Shown in pieces: positions 36,964 to 45,706 of a stretch of 58,144 bases of DNA. Below the pieces are notes generated by a model, which was given only the letters and a program-made list of their open reading frames with translations, was not told where the DNA came from and ran no database searches. The stretch lies in contig NZ_KE386985.1 in assembly GCF_000429925.1 (NCBI RefSeq), positions 1 through 58,144 on the forward strand, in the 5' to 3' direction. Position 1 is the stretch's first letter, and each line of letters opens with the position of its first letter. The translations under genes and the position numbers were made by a program. The DNA is from Desulfatirhabdium butyrativorans DSM 18734. Its GTDB lineage: Bacteria > Desulfobacterota > Desulfobacteria > Desulfobacterales > Desulfatirhabdiaceae.

Positions 36964-37415
36964 CTGAAATGGATCAGACCGATCGCTTGATTCTCAACCG
37001 GATTCAATCGGATTTCCCGCTCTCGCCGCGACCTTTTGATGTAATTGCAACGGAGTTGGGGCTTACCGAACAGGAGGTCATCCGGCGTTTGACCCGTCTC
37101 AAGGCGGATGGCATCATTCGCAGGATCGGAGGGAACTTCGTTCCAGACAAGCTCGGGTATGTCAGCACCCTGTGCAGCGCTCATGTACCCGAGGAAAAGA
37201 TACCGGCGTTTGTTCAGGCCGTCAACCGCCATCCCGGAGTGACCCACAATTATCTGCGCGACCATCATCTGAACATGTGGTTTACCTTCATTGCCGCCTC
37301 ACGCGAAGAAATCGAGAAGGCGCTGCAGGAAATTTCAGAAGAGACCGGGATAACCGATATTCTCAATCTTCCGGCAACCCGGGTTTTCAAGATACGCGCC
37401 CTCTTCGATGTGTAG
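36960..37415 (+). CDS. Siroheme decarboxylase subunit (AhbA/AhbB, Lrp/AsnC-like)
   Basis: 151 residues: a winged-helix N-terminal half (IATELGLTEQEVIRRLTRLKADGII then RRIGGNFVPDKLG) and a ferredoxin-like half with GVTHNYLRDHHLNMWFTFIA. This pattern is that of the Ahb/NirDLGH proteins that decarboxylate siroheme to didecarboxysiroheme in the alternative heme pathway of sulfate reducers, rather than that of a true regulator. The second Ahb subunit is not in the window. Overlapping ATGA with the yjbQ-like gene implies coupling. Confidence 0.85.
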   Translation: MTEMDQTDRLILNRIQSDFPLSPRPFDVIATELGLTEQEVIRRLTRLKADGIIRRIGGNFVPDKLGYVSTLCSAHVPEEKIPAFVQAVNRHPGVTHNYLRDHHLNMWFTFIAASREEIEKALQEISEETGITDILNLPATRVFKIRALFDV

Positions 37416-37471
37416 CCATGCAGATGAGCGGAAATCATCGGCCATTCCGTTCCCTTTTAGAGGGATATCAT

Positions 37472-38350
37472 GTGGACAGCGTGATGAAAGACCTTCGGAT
37501 ATCCTTGGTATCGTGTACGGCCGCAGTCGGCCACATCGATGAAAATATCGAAAAACTGGTGTACTGGACCCATTGCGCGCGGGATGCAGGAGCACAGGTT
37601 GTCTGTTTTCCGGAATTGAGTTTGATCGGATACAGCCTCGATGCCGAATCGGTTCGCATACCAACGGAAATCGATGGCCATATACGCAACACCTTGCAGC
37701 ATCTGGCCGATCAAAGCGAAATGACCGTTCTGGCTGGCTGGCTCGAAGGATGCGCCCGCGAAAAACGTTCTATTTCCCATTTGGTGGCAGTCCCACGGGG
37801 CAAGATGGGGCATTATCGGAAAACCCACCTTGCACCGCCGGAACGGACCTTGTATTGTGCGGGAAACGACGTGCCCGTTTTTCGTTTGGCCAGTGCAACC
37901 ATCGGGATCCAGTTGTGCTATGATGCACATTTCCCGGAATTGAGTTCGATCATGTCCGCAAACGGCATGGACATCCTGTTTGTTCCCCATGCTTCCCCGC
38001 ACGGATCGGGACAGGAAAAGCTGGAATCCTGGCGACGGCATCTGGTTGCCAGGGCTTATGACAATGCCATATTTGTGCTGGCCTGCAATCTGAGCGGTTC
38101 TAACGACACAGGACTCCATTTTCCGGGTGTTGCCTTGGCCATCGATCCTTCAGGCCATGTGATCGGCACCATGATGACCGAAACCGGGGCGATGCTTACG
38201 GTCGATCTGAAGGCATCGGTTCTGGAGAATATCCGCTCGCACCCCATGCGGCATTTTTTCCCGAACCGGCGTCCCGAACTCTATGAAAATCACTCGGCCC
38301 ATACCGTCATTGATTTACGGGAAACAGAGCATCCGATTTCGTCGCCATGA
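37472..38350 (+). CDS. Nitrilase-superfamily carbon-nitrogen hydrolase
   Basis: About 292 residues with the Glu-Lys-Cys triad: VVCFPELSLIGYS, GHYRKTHLAPPE, and IGIQLCYDAHFPELS. Substrate is an amide or nitrile not deducible from sequence. Start is ambiguous: GTG 37472 has AGAGGG at good spacing, while ATG 37484 (MKDLRISLVSC) is the family-like start without a good ribosome binding site. It follows the siroheme decarboxylase gene by about 56 bases and is probably co-transcribed. Confidence 0.85.
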   Translation: MDSVMKDLRISLVSCTAAVGHIDENIEKLVYWTHCARDAGAQVVCFPELSLIGYSLDAESVRIPTEIDGHIRNTLQHLADQSEMTVLAGWLEGCAREKRSISHLVAVPRGKMGHYRKTHLAPPERTLYCAGNDVPVFRLASATIGIQLCYDAHFPELSSIMSANGMDILFVPHASPHGSGQEKLESWRRHLVARAYDNAIFVLACNLSGSNDTGLHFPGVALAIDPSGHVIGTMMTETGAMLTVDLKASVLENIRSHPMRHFFPNRRPELYENHSAHTVIDLRETEHPISSP

Positions 38351-38470
38351 CGGAAGTCGGAATCAAGTCTTGCGGCATCTTAATTTTCTCGGGTGTATTC
38401 GCTAGATGCCGGATCAAGCAAGTCCAGCATGACAAAAGAACTGTTAACGCTCAACTGATGGGAGAAACGC

Positions 38471-39046
38471 ATGAAAATCGTTTGTGTTTTGGGAAGTCCA
38501 CGACCAAAGGGAAATACGGCCTATCTGGCAGAACGTTTCTGTGAAACCGCCCGGAATGCCGGGGCCGAAATCGTGCAGTTTTCCTTGAACAAATTGACCT
38601 ACAAGGGATGCCAGGGATGCATGACCTGCAAGACCAAACTGGATCGGTGCGTGCTCAAGGACGATCTGGCGCAGGTGCTCGACGCCGTCAGGGACGCCGA
38701 TATTCTGGTGTTGGCATCCCCGGTATATTACGGTGAGGTTTCCAGCCAGATGAAAGGATTCATCGATCGCACCTACTCCTATCTGAAACCCGACTACAGA
38801 ACCAATCCGGAGCCCTGCAGGCTGCCGCCTGGAAAGAAACTCGTTTTCATTCTGGCCCAGGCTCAGCCGGATGAAAAGCTATTCGCCGATATTTTCCCGA
38901 GATACGAAATGTTTTTCAAATGGTACGGATTTCAGGACAGTCGCCTGATTCGCGCCTGCGGGGTTGCAGGACCGGGAGAAGTATCCGAGATGAAGCAAGT
39001 GGTGGAGCTGGCGGAAAAGACTGCACAATCCCTGATGAACAAGTAA
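38471..39046 (+). CDS. NAD(P)H-dependent FMN reductase / iron-sulfur flavoprotein-like
   Basis: 191 residues, flavodoxin-like fold: VCVLGSPRPKGNTAYLAE (FMN phosphate loop), CQGCMTCKTK with a further Cys (RCVLKDDL), and LASPVYYGEVSSQMKGFIDRT. The Cys cluster is that of iron-sulfur flavoprotein relatives, which may bind [4Fe-4S], but four properly spaced Cys are only partly evident. Physiological electron acceptor unknown. Preceded by GGAGAAACGC. Confidence 0.85.
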   Translation: MKIVCVLGSPRPKGNTAYLAERFCETARNAGAEIVQFSLNKLTYKGCQGCMTCKTKLDRCVLKDDLAQVLDAVRDADILVLASPVYYGEVSSQMKGFIDRTYSYLKPDYRTNPEPCRLPPGKKLVFILAQAQPDEKLFADIFPRYEMFFKWYGFQDSRLIRACGVAGPGEVSEMKQVVELAEKTAQSLMNK

Positions 39047-39191
39047 TCCCAGATCCAGGATTCCCCTTCAGACGCGGAATTGGAATGCGCGGCTGGGTGA
39101 GGCAACCCATTCGGATACGGCCATTCTGCGCATTCGGCCTTTTTGCAAGGTCGTCACAGCGGCCATATGCCAACGGATTGAATGCTCAATA

Positions 39192-40346
39192 ATGGTCAAA
39201 TCCAATATTCAGATTCAGGTATTTGCCCTGGTGGCAGCGGCCTTTACCACCATCTACATCACCCAGCCGGTGCTGCCTGTTCTGCAGGCCGAATTTCATA
39301 CGACGGAGGCCCGAGCATCCCTCACCATCTCGGTTGTCATTCTCGGCATCAGTCTGGCCAACCTGCCTTTCGGCATGCTGGTGGACCGCTTTTCGATCCG
39401 CCCCATCATTGCCGTTGGCGGAATGGTCATCGGCTGTTGCGGCTTTTTCTGCGCCTTGACCACAAGTCTGGGCGGACTGATTGTTGCCCGTTTCGTCCAG
39501 GGTCTGTTCATTCCGGCGCTGACCACCTGTCTGGCAGCCTTTCTGGCACAAAGTCTTCCCAGGGAACGTCTGAATGTGGTCATGGGCTCCTATGTCGCCG
39601 CAACGGTTGCGGGCGGGCTCGGGGGAAGACTCCTGGGCGGTCTGATCCATCCGCCGCTGCACTGGCGTTACGCTTTCGTGAGTGCCTCATGCCTTTTGCT
39701 GCTCGTAACCTGGAGGGCCGTTTGGACCCTGCAGGATAACCGTTCAGTCGGCAGGCAACATACCGTGACGATCGGCTTTTGGAATCTCCTTTCGAACATA
39801 TCGATCCTTCGCATCTATATTGTCGCCTTCGGATCGTTTTTCGTATTTTCTTCCGTGTTCAACTTCATGCCGTTCTATCTTTCCGGTCCGCCTTTTGCGG
39901 CTTCGACCCAAACGATCACCTTCCTGTACCTGTCCTATGTCATGGGCATCGTCATCGGCCCGATTTCCGGAAAAATCAGCAACCGGATCGGAAACGGTGT
40001 TTCCATGGTCCTCGGAGCCCTGATATTCGGACTGGCTGTCGGCGCAACACGCATTGCTTCGATTGCCGTCATCGCAGCGAGTCTGTTCGGGGTATGCGCC
40101 GGTTTTTTCACCATTCATTCAGCAGCGGCAGGGCTCTTGAATCGAAAACTGAGCACAGGCCAGGGCAGGGCCAATTCGTTGTATGTTCTGTTCTATTATC
40201 TGGGAGGTTACGCCGGGATTACGCTGAGTGCCCAGATATACATCCGGATGGGATGGAACGGGGTTGTCCTGCTTTGTTTCGGGATGCTGCTGGTTCCCCT
40301 GATGGTAGGCGTTGTGGAAATCCGAACGAATCGAACGGTACGGTGA
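39192..40346 (+). CDS. Major facilitator superfamily transporter
   Basis: 384 residues, about 12 hydrophobic segments. Between TM2 and TM3 is the MFS A motif variant GMLVDRFSIRPIIAVGG, repeated weakly in GKISNRIGNGVSM. It begins MVKSNIQIQVFALVAAAFTTIYITQPVLP (residues 1-29, first helix), as in YnfM-type drug/metabolite exporters. Substrate unknown. Followed closely by an EamA transporter gene. Confidence 0.85.
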   Translation: MVKSNIQIQVFALVAAAFTTIYITQPVLPVLQAEFHTTEARASLTISVVILGISLANLPFGMLVDRFSIRPIIAVGGMVIGCCGFFCALTTSLGGLIVARFVQGLFIPALTTCLAAFLAQSLPRERLNVVMGSYVAATVAGGLGGRLLGGLIHPPLHWRYAFVSASCLLLLVTWRAVWTLQDNRSVGRQHTVTIGFWNLLSNISILRIYIVAFGSFFVFSSVFNFMPFYLSGPPFAASTQTITFLYLSYVMGIVIGPISGKISNRIGNGVSMVLGALIFGLAVGATRIASIAVIAASLFGVCAGFFTIHSAAAGLLNRKLSTGQGRANSLYVLFYYLGGYAGITLSAQIYIRMGWNGVVLLCFGMLLVPLMVGVVEIRTNRTVR

Positions 40347-40353
40347 TACGAAC

Positions 40354-41184
40354 ATGCCTTTGTCCCGTCAACACGCCGTCGTCCTGTTGATTGTGGCAGC
40401 CATTCTGCTCAGCACAGGCGGTGTGTTCATCAAAATGATCACTTGGAAGGCCCCTGCCATTTTAGGCGGAAGGGCACTCGTGGCCCTGATCGTCTTTCTG
40501 ATCTATCTGCGTCCGAAACGACTCGACATCACCCGGGTGCGGATGTTCGGGGCGGCAGGCTACATGTTCGCGCAACTGCTGTTCATCATGGCCACGAAGA
40601 TGACCACGGCGGCAAACGCCATTTTCCTGCAGTACACCATGCCCATCTACGTGATCCTGCTCGGATACTGGGTGCTTCAGGAGAGGCCCCAGAAGGCCGA
40701 CTGGATCAGCCTGGCGTTCATTCTTCCGGGTATGATCCTGTTCTTTGCGGATGATCTGCGGTTTGACGGGTTCCTCGGCAATATCCTGGCCATCCTGAGC
40801 GGTGTAGCGATGGCCGTGATCGTCGTGTGCATGCGGCTCGATCGCGACGCCTCTCCGGGTCATACGCTCCTGCTCGGCAATGCAGCCGCAAGTCTGATCG
40901 GCCTGCCGTTTTTGATTGCAGAACCCTTCGATTTGTGGAATGTACTCTACATCCTCTATCTGGGGACGTTTCAGCTTGGCCTGGCCTTCGTCATTTACAG
41001 CATCGCCATCCGGTATATCCAGGCCCTCGAATCCACGCTGATTTTGACCCTCGAACCCATCCTGAATCCCCTGTGGGTGTTTCTCGTCATTCAGGAAAAG
41101 CCGGGAGGCATGGCCCTGTGGGGGGCAGCCATCGTCATCGCTGCCGTCTTGGGAAGGGCGCTGGTCGGAATGAAACAGCGATAG
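40354..41184 (+). CDS. EamA/DMT-family transporter
   Basis: 276 residues with about ten hydrophobic helices and the two EamA repeats (first with GGRALVALIVFLIYLRP, second with LESTLILTLEPILNPLWVF). The Glu-Pro in the last stretch is the family signature. It exports small metabolites or amino acids, substrate unknown. Start 40354 follows the MFS gene by 7 bases; its ribosome binding site is weak, so coupling is likely. Confidence 0.85.
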   Translation: MPLSRQHAVVLLIVAAILLSTGGVFIKMITWKAPAILGGRALVALIVFLIYLRPKRLDITRVRMFGAAGYMFAQLLFIMATKMTTAANAIFLQYTMPIYVILLGYWVLQERPQKADWISLAFILPGMILFFADDLRFDGFLGNILAILSGVAMAVIVVCMRLDRDASPGHTLLLGNAAASLIGLPFLIAEPFDLWNVLYILYLGTFQLGLAFVIYSIAIRYIQALESTLILTLEPILNPLWVFLVIQEKPGGMALWGAAIVIAAVLGRALVGMKQR

Positions 41185-41222
41185 GCCGTTTTCCCCTTTT
41201 GTCTGTTTTTGCGAGGTGACCA

Positions 41223-44200
41223 ATGGAAGAAACCGTATCCCCAGCGTCCTGCATCGAGGCCCTCGAATCCAAATTGCAACGGGTCTCCGAATCCCTTGCC
41301 GAAGCCAAGCGGGCAGTGATGGAATGGGAAACCACCTTCAACGCCAGCAGCGATGCTTTCTGGATCCTCGACAGGGACCATCACGTTCTCCGGTCGAACC
41401 GCGCAGCAGAGACGATATTTCGCAAACCGGTGGATGCGATGATCGGCAGGCTGTGCTGCGAAATCGTTCACGGAACGCCCTGCCCCATTCCGGAATGCCC
41501 CCTGCGCCGGGCACGCAAGACCCTTCGGCGGGAAACCATGGAGCTGGTCGTCGGAGATCGATGCTACCAGATCAGCGTCGATCCGATCCTGGATGACGAA
41601 GGCCGCTTCGATGGAGCGGTGCACGTGGTGAGCGATATCACCGATCGAAAATGCACGGAAATTGCGCTGCAGCAAAGCGAAGCGATGTATCGCGACCTGG
41701 TGGAAAACAGTTCCGTTCTGATCTGTACCCACGATCTCGACGGCCGCGTCTGGAGCGCCAACAGAAAGGCGGCCCAAAGTCTCGGCTATCCGGATTTCGA
41801 CATCAGCCGCATTGCCTCCCTGAATGTTCACATTCAGGATTATCTTCTGCCTGAAGGGAGAGACTTGTTTCCCCTCTATATCGAGGAACTGAAAACCAAG
41901 GGGGTCGCCAGAGGCGAAATGGTTGTGCTCGATATTCGAGGCAACCGCCGGATCTGGGAGTACAACAACAGCCTTCGCACCGAGGGCGTGGAGCAGCCGA
42001 TCGTTCGGGGGATCGCCCAGGACATTACCGAGCGCAGGATCGTCGAGAAGGAACTCAAACGCCGTCTGACCTACGAACGATTGCTTTCCGACATATCGAC
42101 GCTGGCGGTCCGGGTGGAGGAATTGCGCGAAGAGGACTGGTTGAGCCCGTTTTTGGAATGCGCCCTCGAAATCATGGGAAAAGCCCTCCAGGTCAGCCGG
42201 ACCCATATTTTCGAGCATTCCCAAACCACCGATACCATGATAAACACATTTGAATGGTGTGCGGAGGGGATTTCCGCTCAAAAACAGAACCTTCGCGACA
42301 TTCCGGCGTCTTCCGTTCAATGGGGGATGGACACCCTGTTTCGGGAAGGGAAAATCCGTGTGGAGGATGTCGAGGAAATTCCGGATCAGGCGGTTCGGGA
42401 TATCTGTCGCTCTCAGGGCATTCTTGCCTTTCTGGCCGTTCCACTCCATGTGGGCGGCAGGTATTTCGGCATGCTCGGTTTCGATGAATGCAAGCATCGG
42501 CGCAAGTGGCCCACCGAAGATGTGGACCTGTTGTTTTCTATTTCCCGGATCATCACGGGTGTCATCGAGCGGAAACGAAACGAAGAAGCCCTTCGGGAGA
42601 GTGAACAGCGGTTTCGCCGCATTTATGAGGAGTCGCCGATCGCCTATCAATCTTTGGATGTCGATGGGAGGATTGTCGATGTCAATCCGGCCTGGCTGCA
42701 CTTGTTCGGGTATGATCGGGAGGAGGTGATCGGGAAATACGTGTGGGAGTTTTTCACCCCGGAAAGCCGACGAGTCTTTGAAACGAATTTTCCGGTGTTT
42801 CGAGAACGCGGGGCCACTCACGGAAGGGAGCGGGAAATCGTTCACAAGGACGGCCGGAACATGACGGTTCTCTTCGACGGGGTATGGGTTCGGGACAAGC
42901 GGGGAAATCCGGCGTATACCCACTGCGTACTGTACGACATCACGGAACGCAAAGCGGCCGAGCGTGCGCTTCAAAGAAGCGAGGAGGATTTTCATCAACT
43001 CTTCGAGGCCGAATCGGATGCCATCTTTCTCATCGACAACGAAACCGGCAGCTTGCTGCGGGCCAACCAGGCGGCATGCGACATGTACGGCTACAGCCGG
43101 GAGGAACTCCTGGCCATGAAGAACACCGATCTGTCCGCCGAACCCGAGGAGACCCGAACAGTCACCCAGGAAACCCCGCCAGCACATGACCGGATCGTTC
43201 GTATCCCCATGCGGTGGCATCGGCGGAAAAATGGCGAGCGCTTTCCCGTCGAGATTACGGGACGATTTTTTCTGAGGGATGAAAAACCGGTGCATATTGC
43301 GGCCATTCGGGATATTTCCGAACGAGTCGATGCAGAGGCGGAAAAGGGAAAACTTCAGGAACAGCTTTTTCACGCCCAAAAACTCGAATCTGTTGCAAGG
43401 CTGGCTGGAGGAGTCGCCCATGACTTCAACAATATGCTTGGGGTGATCATCGGCCGGGCCGAGATGGCCTTCATGAAAGCCGGGCCTTCTGCCCCGTTGA
43501 AATCCGATATTGAAGACATCCTGAAGGCTGCCAGACGTTCCGCAGAACTGACCCGTCAGCTTCTGGCCTTCGCACGACGGCAGACGGCGGAACCCAAAGT
43601 GCTGGATTTGAACGATACCATCAGTGAAATGCTCAAAATGCTCCGAAGGCTGGTTGGAGAGGACATGCGCCTGATCTGGATGCCAGGGGCCAATCTCTGG
43701 CCGGTCAAGATCGATCCGGCACAGGTCGACCAGATTCTGGCCAATTTGTGTGTGAATGCCCGTGATGCAGGCAACGCTCTGGATGGTGCAGGTACGATCC
43801 ATATCGAAACCAGAAAAATCCAGATCGACCAGGATTATTGCAATGCACATGTGGAGTGTTCTCCGGGCGATTATGTCATGCTTGCAGTGAGTGACAACGG
43901 CAGCGGCATGAACAAGGAAACGCTTTCCCATATCTTCGAGCCGTTTTTCACGACGAAGCCTGTCGGTGAAGGAACGGGACTTGGCCTTGCCACCGTTTTC
44001 GGAATTGTCAAACAGAACGGTGGATTCATCAACGTTTACAGCGAGCCGGACCATGGAACCACATTCAAAATCTATTTGCCAAGGGTGAACGCTACCGTCC
44101 CCGAAGAAGAAAAGCGGGTGGAAGATATTTCGATGACGGGTAGTGAAACAGTGCTGATCGTGGAGGATGAGGAAATCATCCTGAATCTGGGAAAACAGAT

Positions 44201-44507
44201 ACTCGAGCATTTCGGATACAAGGTGTTTGCGGCCAAAAGTCCCGGTGAGGCCATCGCTCTCGTCCAATCGGATGCCGGCCCCATCGATCTTCTCGTGACC
44301 GATGTTGTCATGCCCGAAATGAACGGGAAACAATTGAAAGCTTGTGTCAAGGCGTACCATCCAGGCATCAAGGTTCTGTTCATGTCAGGCTATACCAGCA
44401 ACGTAATTCAGCAGAAAGGCATTCTGGATGAGGGCATCCAGTTTATCCAGAAACCGTTTTCGGTTCGTGATTTTGCCGAAAAGGTCCGAAAGATACTGGA
44501 TGCATGA
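41223..44507 (+). CDS. Hybrid sensor histidine kinase, PAS-PAS-GAF-PAS-PAS-HisKA-HATPase-REC
   Basis: 1094 residues, no membrane segment. PAS modules near 35-145, 150-275, 462-570 and 575-700, a GAF near 285-455, HisKA with His733 in GGVAHDFNNMLG, HATPase with DNGSGMNK and FTTKPVGEGTGLGL, and a C-terminal receiver with the phosphoacceptor Asp1027 in LLVTDVVMPEMNG. A cytosolic sensor of redox, ligand or metabolite is inferred. No separate response regulator is adjacent, so output probably goes to another protein. The stop codon is 2 bases before a MITE-like element. Confidence 0.95.
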   Translation: MEETVSPASCIEALESKLQRVSESLAEAKRAVMEWETTFNASSDAFWILDRDHHVLRSNRAAETIFRKPVDAMIGRLCCEIVHGTPCPIPECPLRRARKTLRRETMELVVGDRCYQISVDPILDDEGRFDGAVHVVSDITDRKCTEIALQQSEAMYRDLVENSSVLICTHDLDGRVWSANRKAAQSLGYPDFDISRIASLNVHIQDYLLPEGRDLFPLYIEELKTKGVARGEMVVLDIRGNRRIWEYNNSLRTEGVEQPIVRGIAQDITERRIVEKELKRRLTYERLLSDISTLAVRVEELREEDWLSPFLECALEIMGKALQVSRTHIFEHSQTTDTMINTFEWCAEGISAQKQNLRDIPASSVQWGMDTLFREGKIRVEDVEEIPDQAVRDICRSQGILAFLAVPLHVGGRYFGMLGFDECKHRRKWPTEDVDLLFSISRIITGVIERKRNEEALRESEQRFRRIYEESPIAYQSLDVDGRIVDVNPAWLHLFGYDREEVIGKYVWEFFTPESRRVFETNFPVFRERGATHGREREIVHKDGRNMTVLFDGVWVRDKRGNPAYTHCVLYDITERKAAERALQRSEEDFHQLFEAESDAIFLIDNETGSLLRANQAACDMYGYSREELLAMKNTDLSAEPEETRTVTQETPPAHDRIVRIPMRWHRRKNGERFPVEITGRFFLRDEKPVHIAAIRDISERVDAEAEKGKLQEQLFHAQKLESVARLAGGVAHDFNNMLGVIIGRAEMAFMKAGPSAPLKSDIEDILKAARRSAELTRQLLAFARRQTAEPKVLDLNDTISEMLKMLRRLVGEDMRLIWMPGANLWPVKIDPAQVDQILANLCVNARDAGNALDGAGTIHIETRKIQIDQDYCNAHVECSPGDYVMLAVSDNGSGMNKETLSHIFEPFFTTKPVGEGTGLGLATVFGIVKQNGGFINVYSEPDHGTTFKIYLPRVNATVPEEEKRVEDISMTGSETVLIVEDEEIILNLGKQILEHFGYKVFAAKSPGEAIALVQSDAGPIDLLVTDVVMPEMNGKQLKACVKAYHPGIKVLFMSGYTSNVIQQKGILDEGIQFIQKPFSVRDFAEKVRKILDA

Positions 44508-44508
44508 T

Positions 44509-44607
44509 ATATAGTGCCTGAACGAAACACCCCTATTTGGAGCAGCGCGCCGCCTGCCCTCCGGCTCAGGTTGCACCCAAAACGGGTTTTCCGTTCAGGC
44601 ACTATAT
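44509..44607. repeat. 99-bp MITE-like element with 16-bp perfect terminal inverted repeats
   Basis: ATATAGTGCCTGAACG at 44509-44524 and its exact reverse complement ending at 44607. The interior includes GGAGCAGCGCGCCGCCTGCC and CCGGCTCAGGTTGCACCC. Parts of it recur at 22634-22692 and 57982-58020. It occupies the whole space between the kinase stop and the glycosyltransferase start. Confidence 0.85.
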
Positions 44608-44610
44608 GGG

Positions 44611-45495
44611 ATGGGTACCTTGGCAAACAGCGATCCTTTTGCCATGAAAATGAAAGGCGAAACAGCCGATGTCACGGTTGTTATCCCGACCTGGAACCGG
44701 GCCAGGTCGGTGGTGGAGGCCATCGATTCGGTGCTTGCGCAAAGCGCAGCGCCACGGGAAATTCTTGTCGTAGACGATGGTTCGACCGATGATACCGTTG
44801 CGGCACTGGAAAATTACGGGGATACCATACGGGTGCTGCGCCTGGAAAATAACCGAGGGGTATCTGCAGCCCGGAACCGGGGTATCGAAGCTGCCGCCGG
44901 TCGGTATATCGCCTTTCTCGACTCGGATGACCTGTGGCTTTCCCGAAAACTCGAAGTCCAGATGGCCTATGTTCGGGAGCATCCCGAATCCCGGATTCAT
45001 CAGACGGATGAAATCTGGATCCGAAACGGCGTTCGGGTCAATCCGGGCAAACGGCACCAAAAACCCGAAGGTTGGATCTTCGAGCCGTCTCTTCATCTGT
45101 GCCTCATCAGTCCCTCGGCCGTGATGATCGAAAAGCGGTTGTTCGATGAGGTCGGGCTCTTCGACGAGCGCTTTCCGGCATGCGAAGACTACGATATGTG
45201 GCTGCGGATCACCTGTCGCTTTCCGGTGGGCCTCGTTCGGCAGGCCCTGATCGTGAAGCGGGGCGGGCATTCGGACCAGTTGAGCCGGTTGCCGGTACTC
45301 GACAAGTACCGCATTGAATCGATCCGGAATCTGTTGAAAAGCGGGATGCTTTCCGATGCCCAGGTTCGGGCTGCGGTGGATGTGCTGCGGGTAAAGTGCG
45401 CCATCTACGCTACCGGGTGTCGGAAGCGGGGAAGGCTCGCAGAGGCGGAGCGCTATCTTCGGATGGCGCGTGGGTTCGATGAAAGCTGTTTCTGA
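44611..45495 (+). CDS. Family 2 glycosyltransferase
   Basis: 294 residues, GT-A fold. It opens VTVVIPTWNRARSVVEAIDSV and has VVDDGSTDDTV, NRGVSAARNRG and AFLDSDDLW (DxD metal site), then CEDYDMWLRI. It transfers a sugar from a nucleotide donor, acceptor unknown, probably for surface polysaccharide. ATG 44611 lies 3 bases after the MITE-like element and has no clear ribosome binding site. ATG 44644 (MKMKGETADV) is an alternative start. Confidence 0.87.
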   Translation: MGTLANSDPFAMKMKGETADVTVVIPTWNRARSVVEAIDSVLAQSAAPREILVVDDGSTDDTVAALENYGDTIRVLRLENNRGVSAARNRGIEAAAGRYIAFLDSDDLWLSRKLEVQMAYVREHPESRIHQTDEIWIRNGVRVNPGKRHQKPEGWIFEPSLHLCLISPSAVMIEKRLFDEVGLFDERFPACEDYDMWLRITCRFPVGLVRQALIVKRGGHSDQLSRLPVLDKYRIESIRNLLKSGMLSDAQVRAAVDVLRVKCAIYATGCRKRGRLAEAERYLRMARGFDESCF

Positions 45496-45584
45496 AGCGT
45501 TTTGACGGGTTTTTGTTTTGGTTTGTGTTTGACCGTAAAAATGCAGAATTCGGGAAAAGGGGTGGATGAGAACGATTTGATGTT

Positions 45585-45612
45585 GTAGGGGCGACCGGCC
45601 GGTCGCCCCTAC
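45585..45612. repeat. 28-bp perfect palindrome
   Basis: GTAGGGGCGACCGG followed directly by its reverse complement. It lies between the convergent glycosyltransferase (plus) and pabBC (minus) genes, so it may form a bidirectional transcription stop, though there is no T-run. Confidence 0.7.
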
Positions 45613-45706
45613 GAGTCCCTGCGAATGCCTTGGTCTGAATTACCACATCTGTCGGAATGACGACCTGATTTTCATCTCCGGGGGCGGCGCCCTTCGCCAT
45701 GAACAT

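Noticed and set aside
36960-37415. Lrp/AsnC transcription regulator
   Set aside because: The LNMWFTFIA segment, the second-half pattern and the sulfate-reducer context fit siroheme decarboxylase better.
41091-44360. A 1089-codon antisense open frame opposite the hybrid kinase
   Set aside because: The plus strand holds the full PAS-GAF-kinase-receiver order; the antisense frame has no domains.
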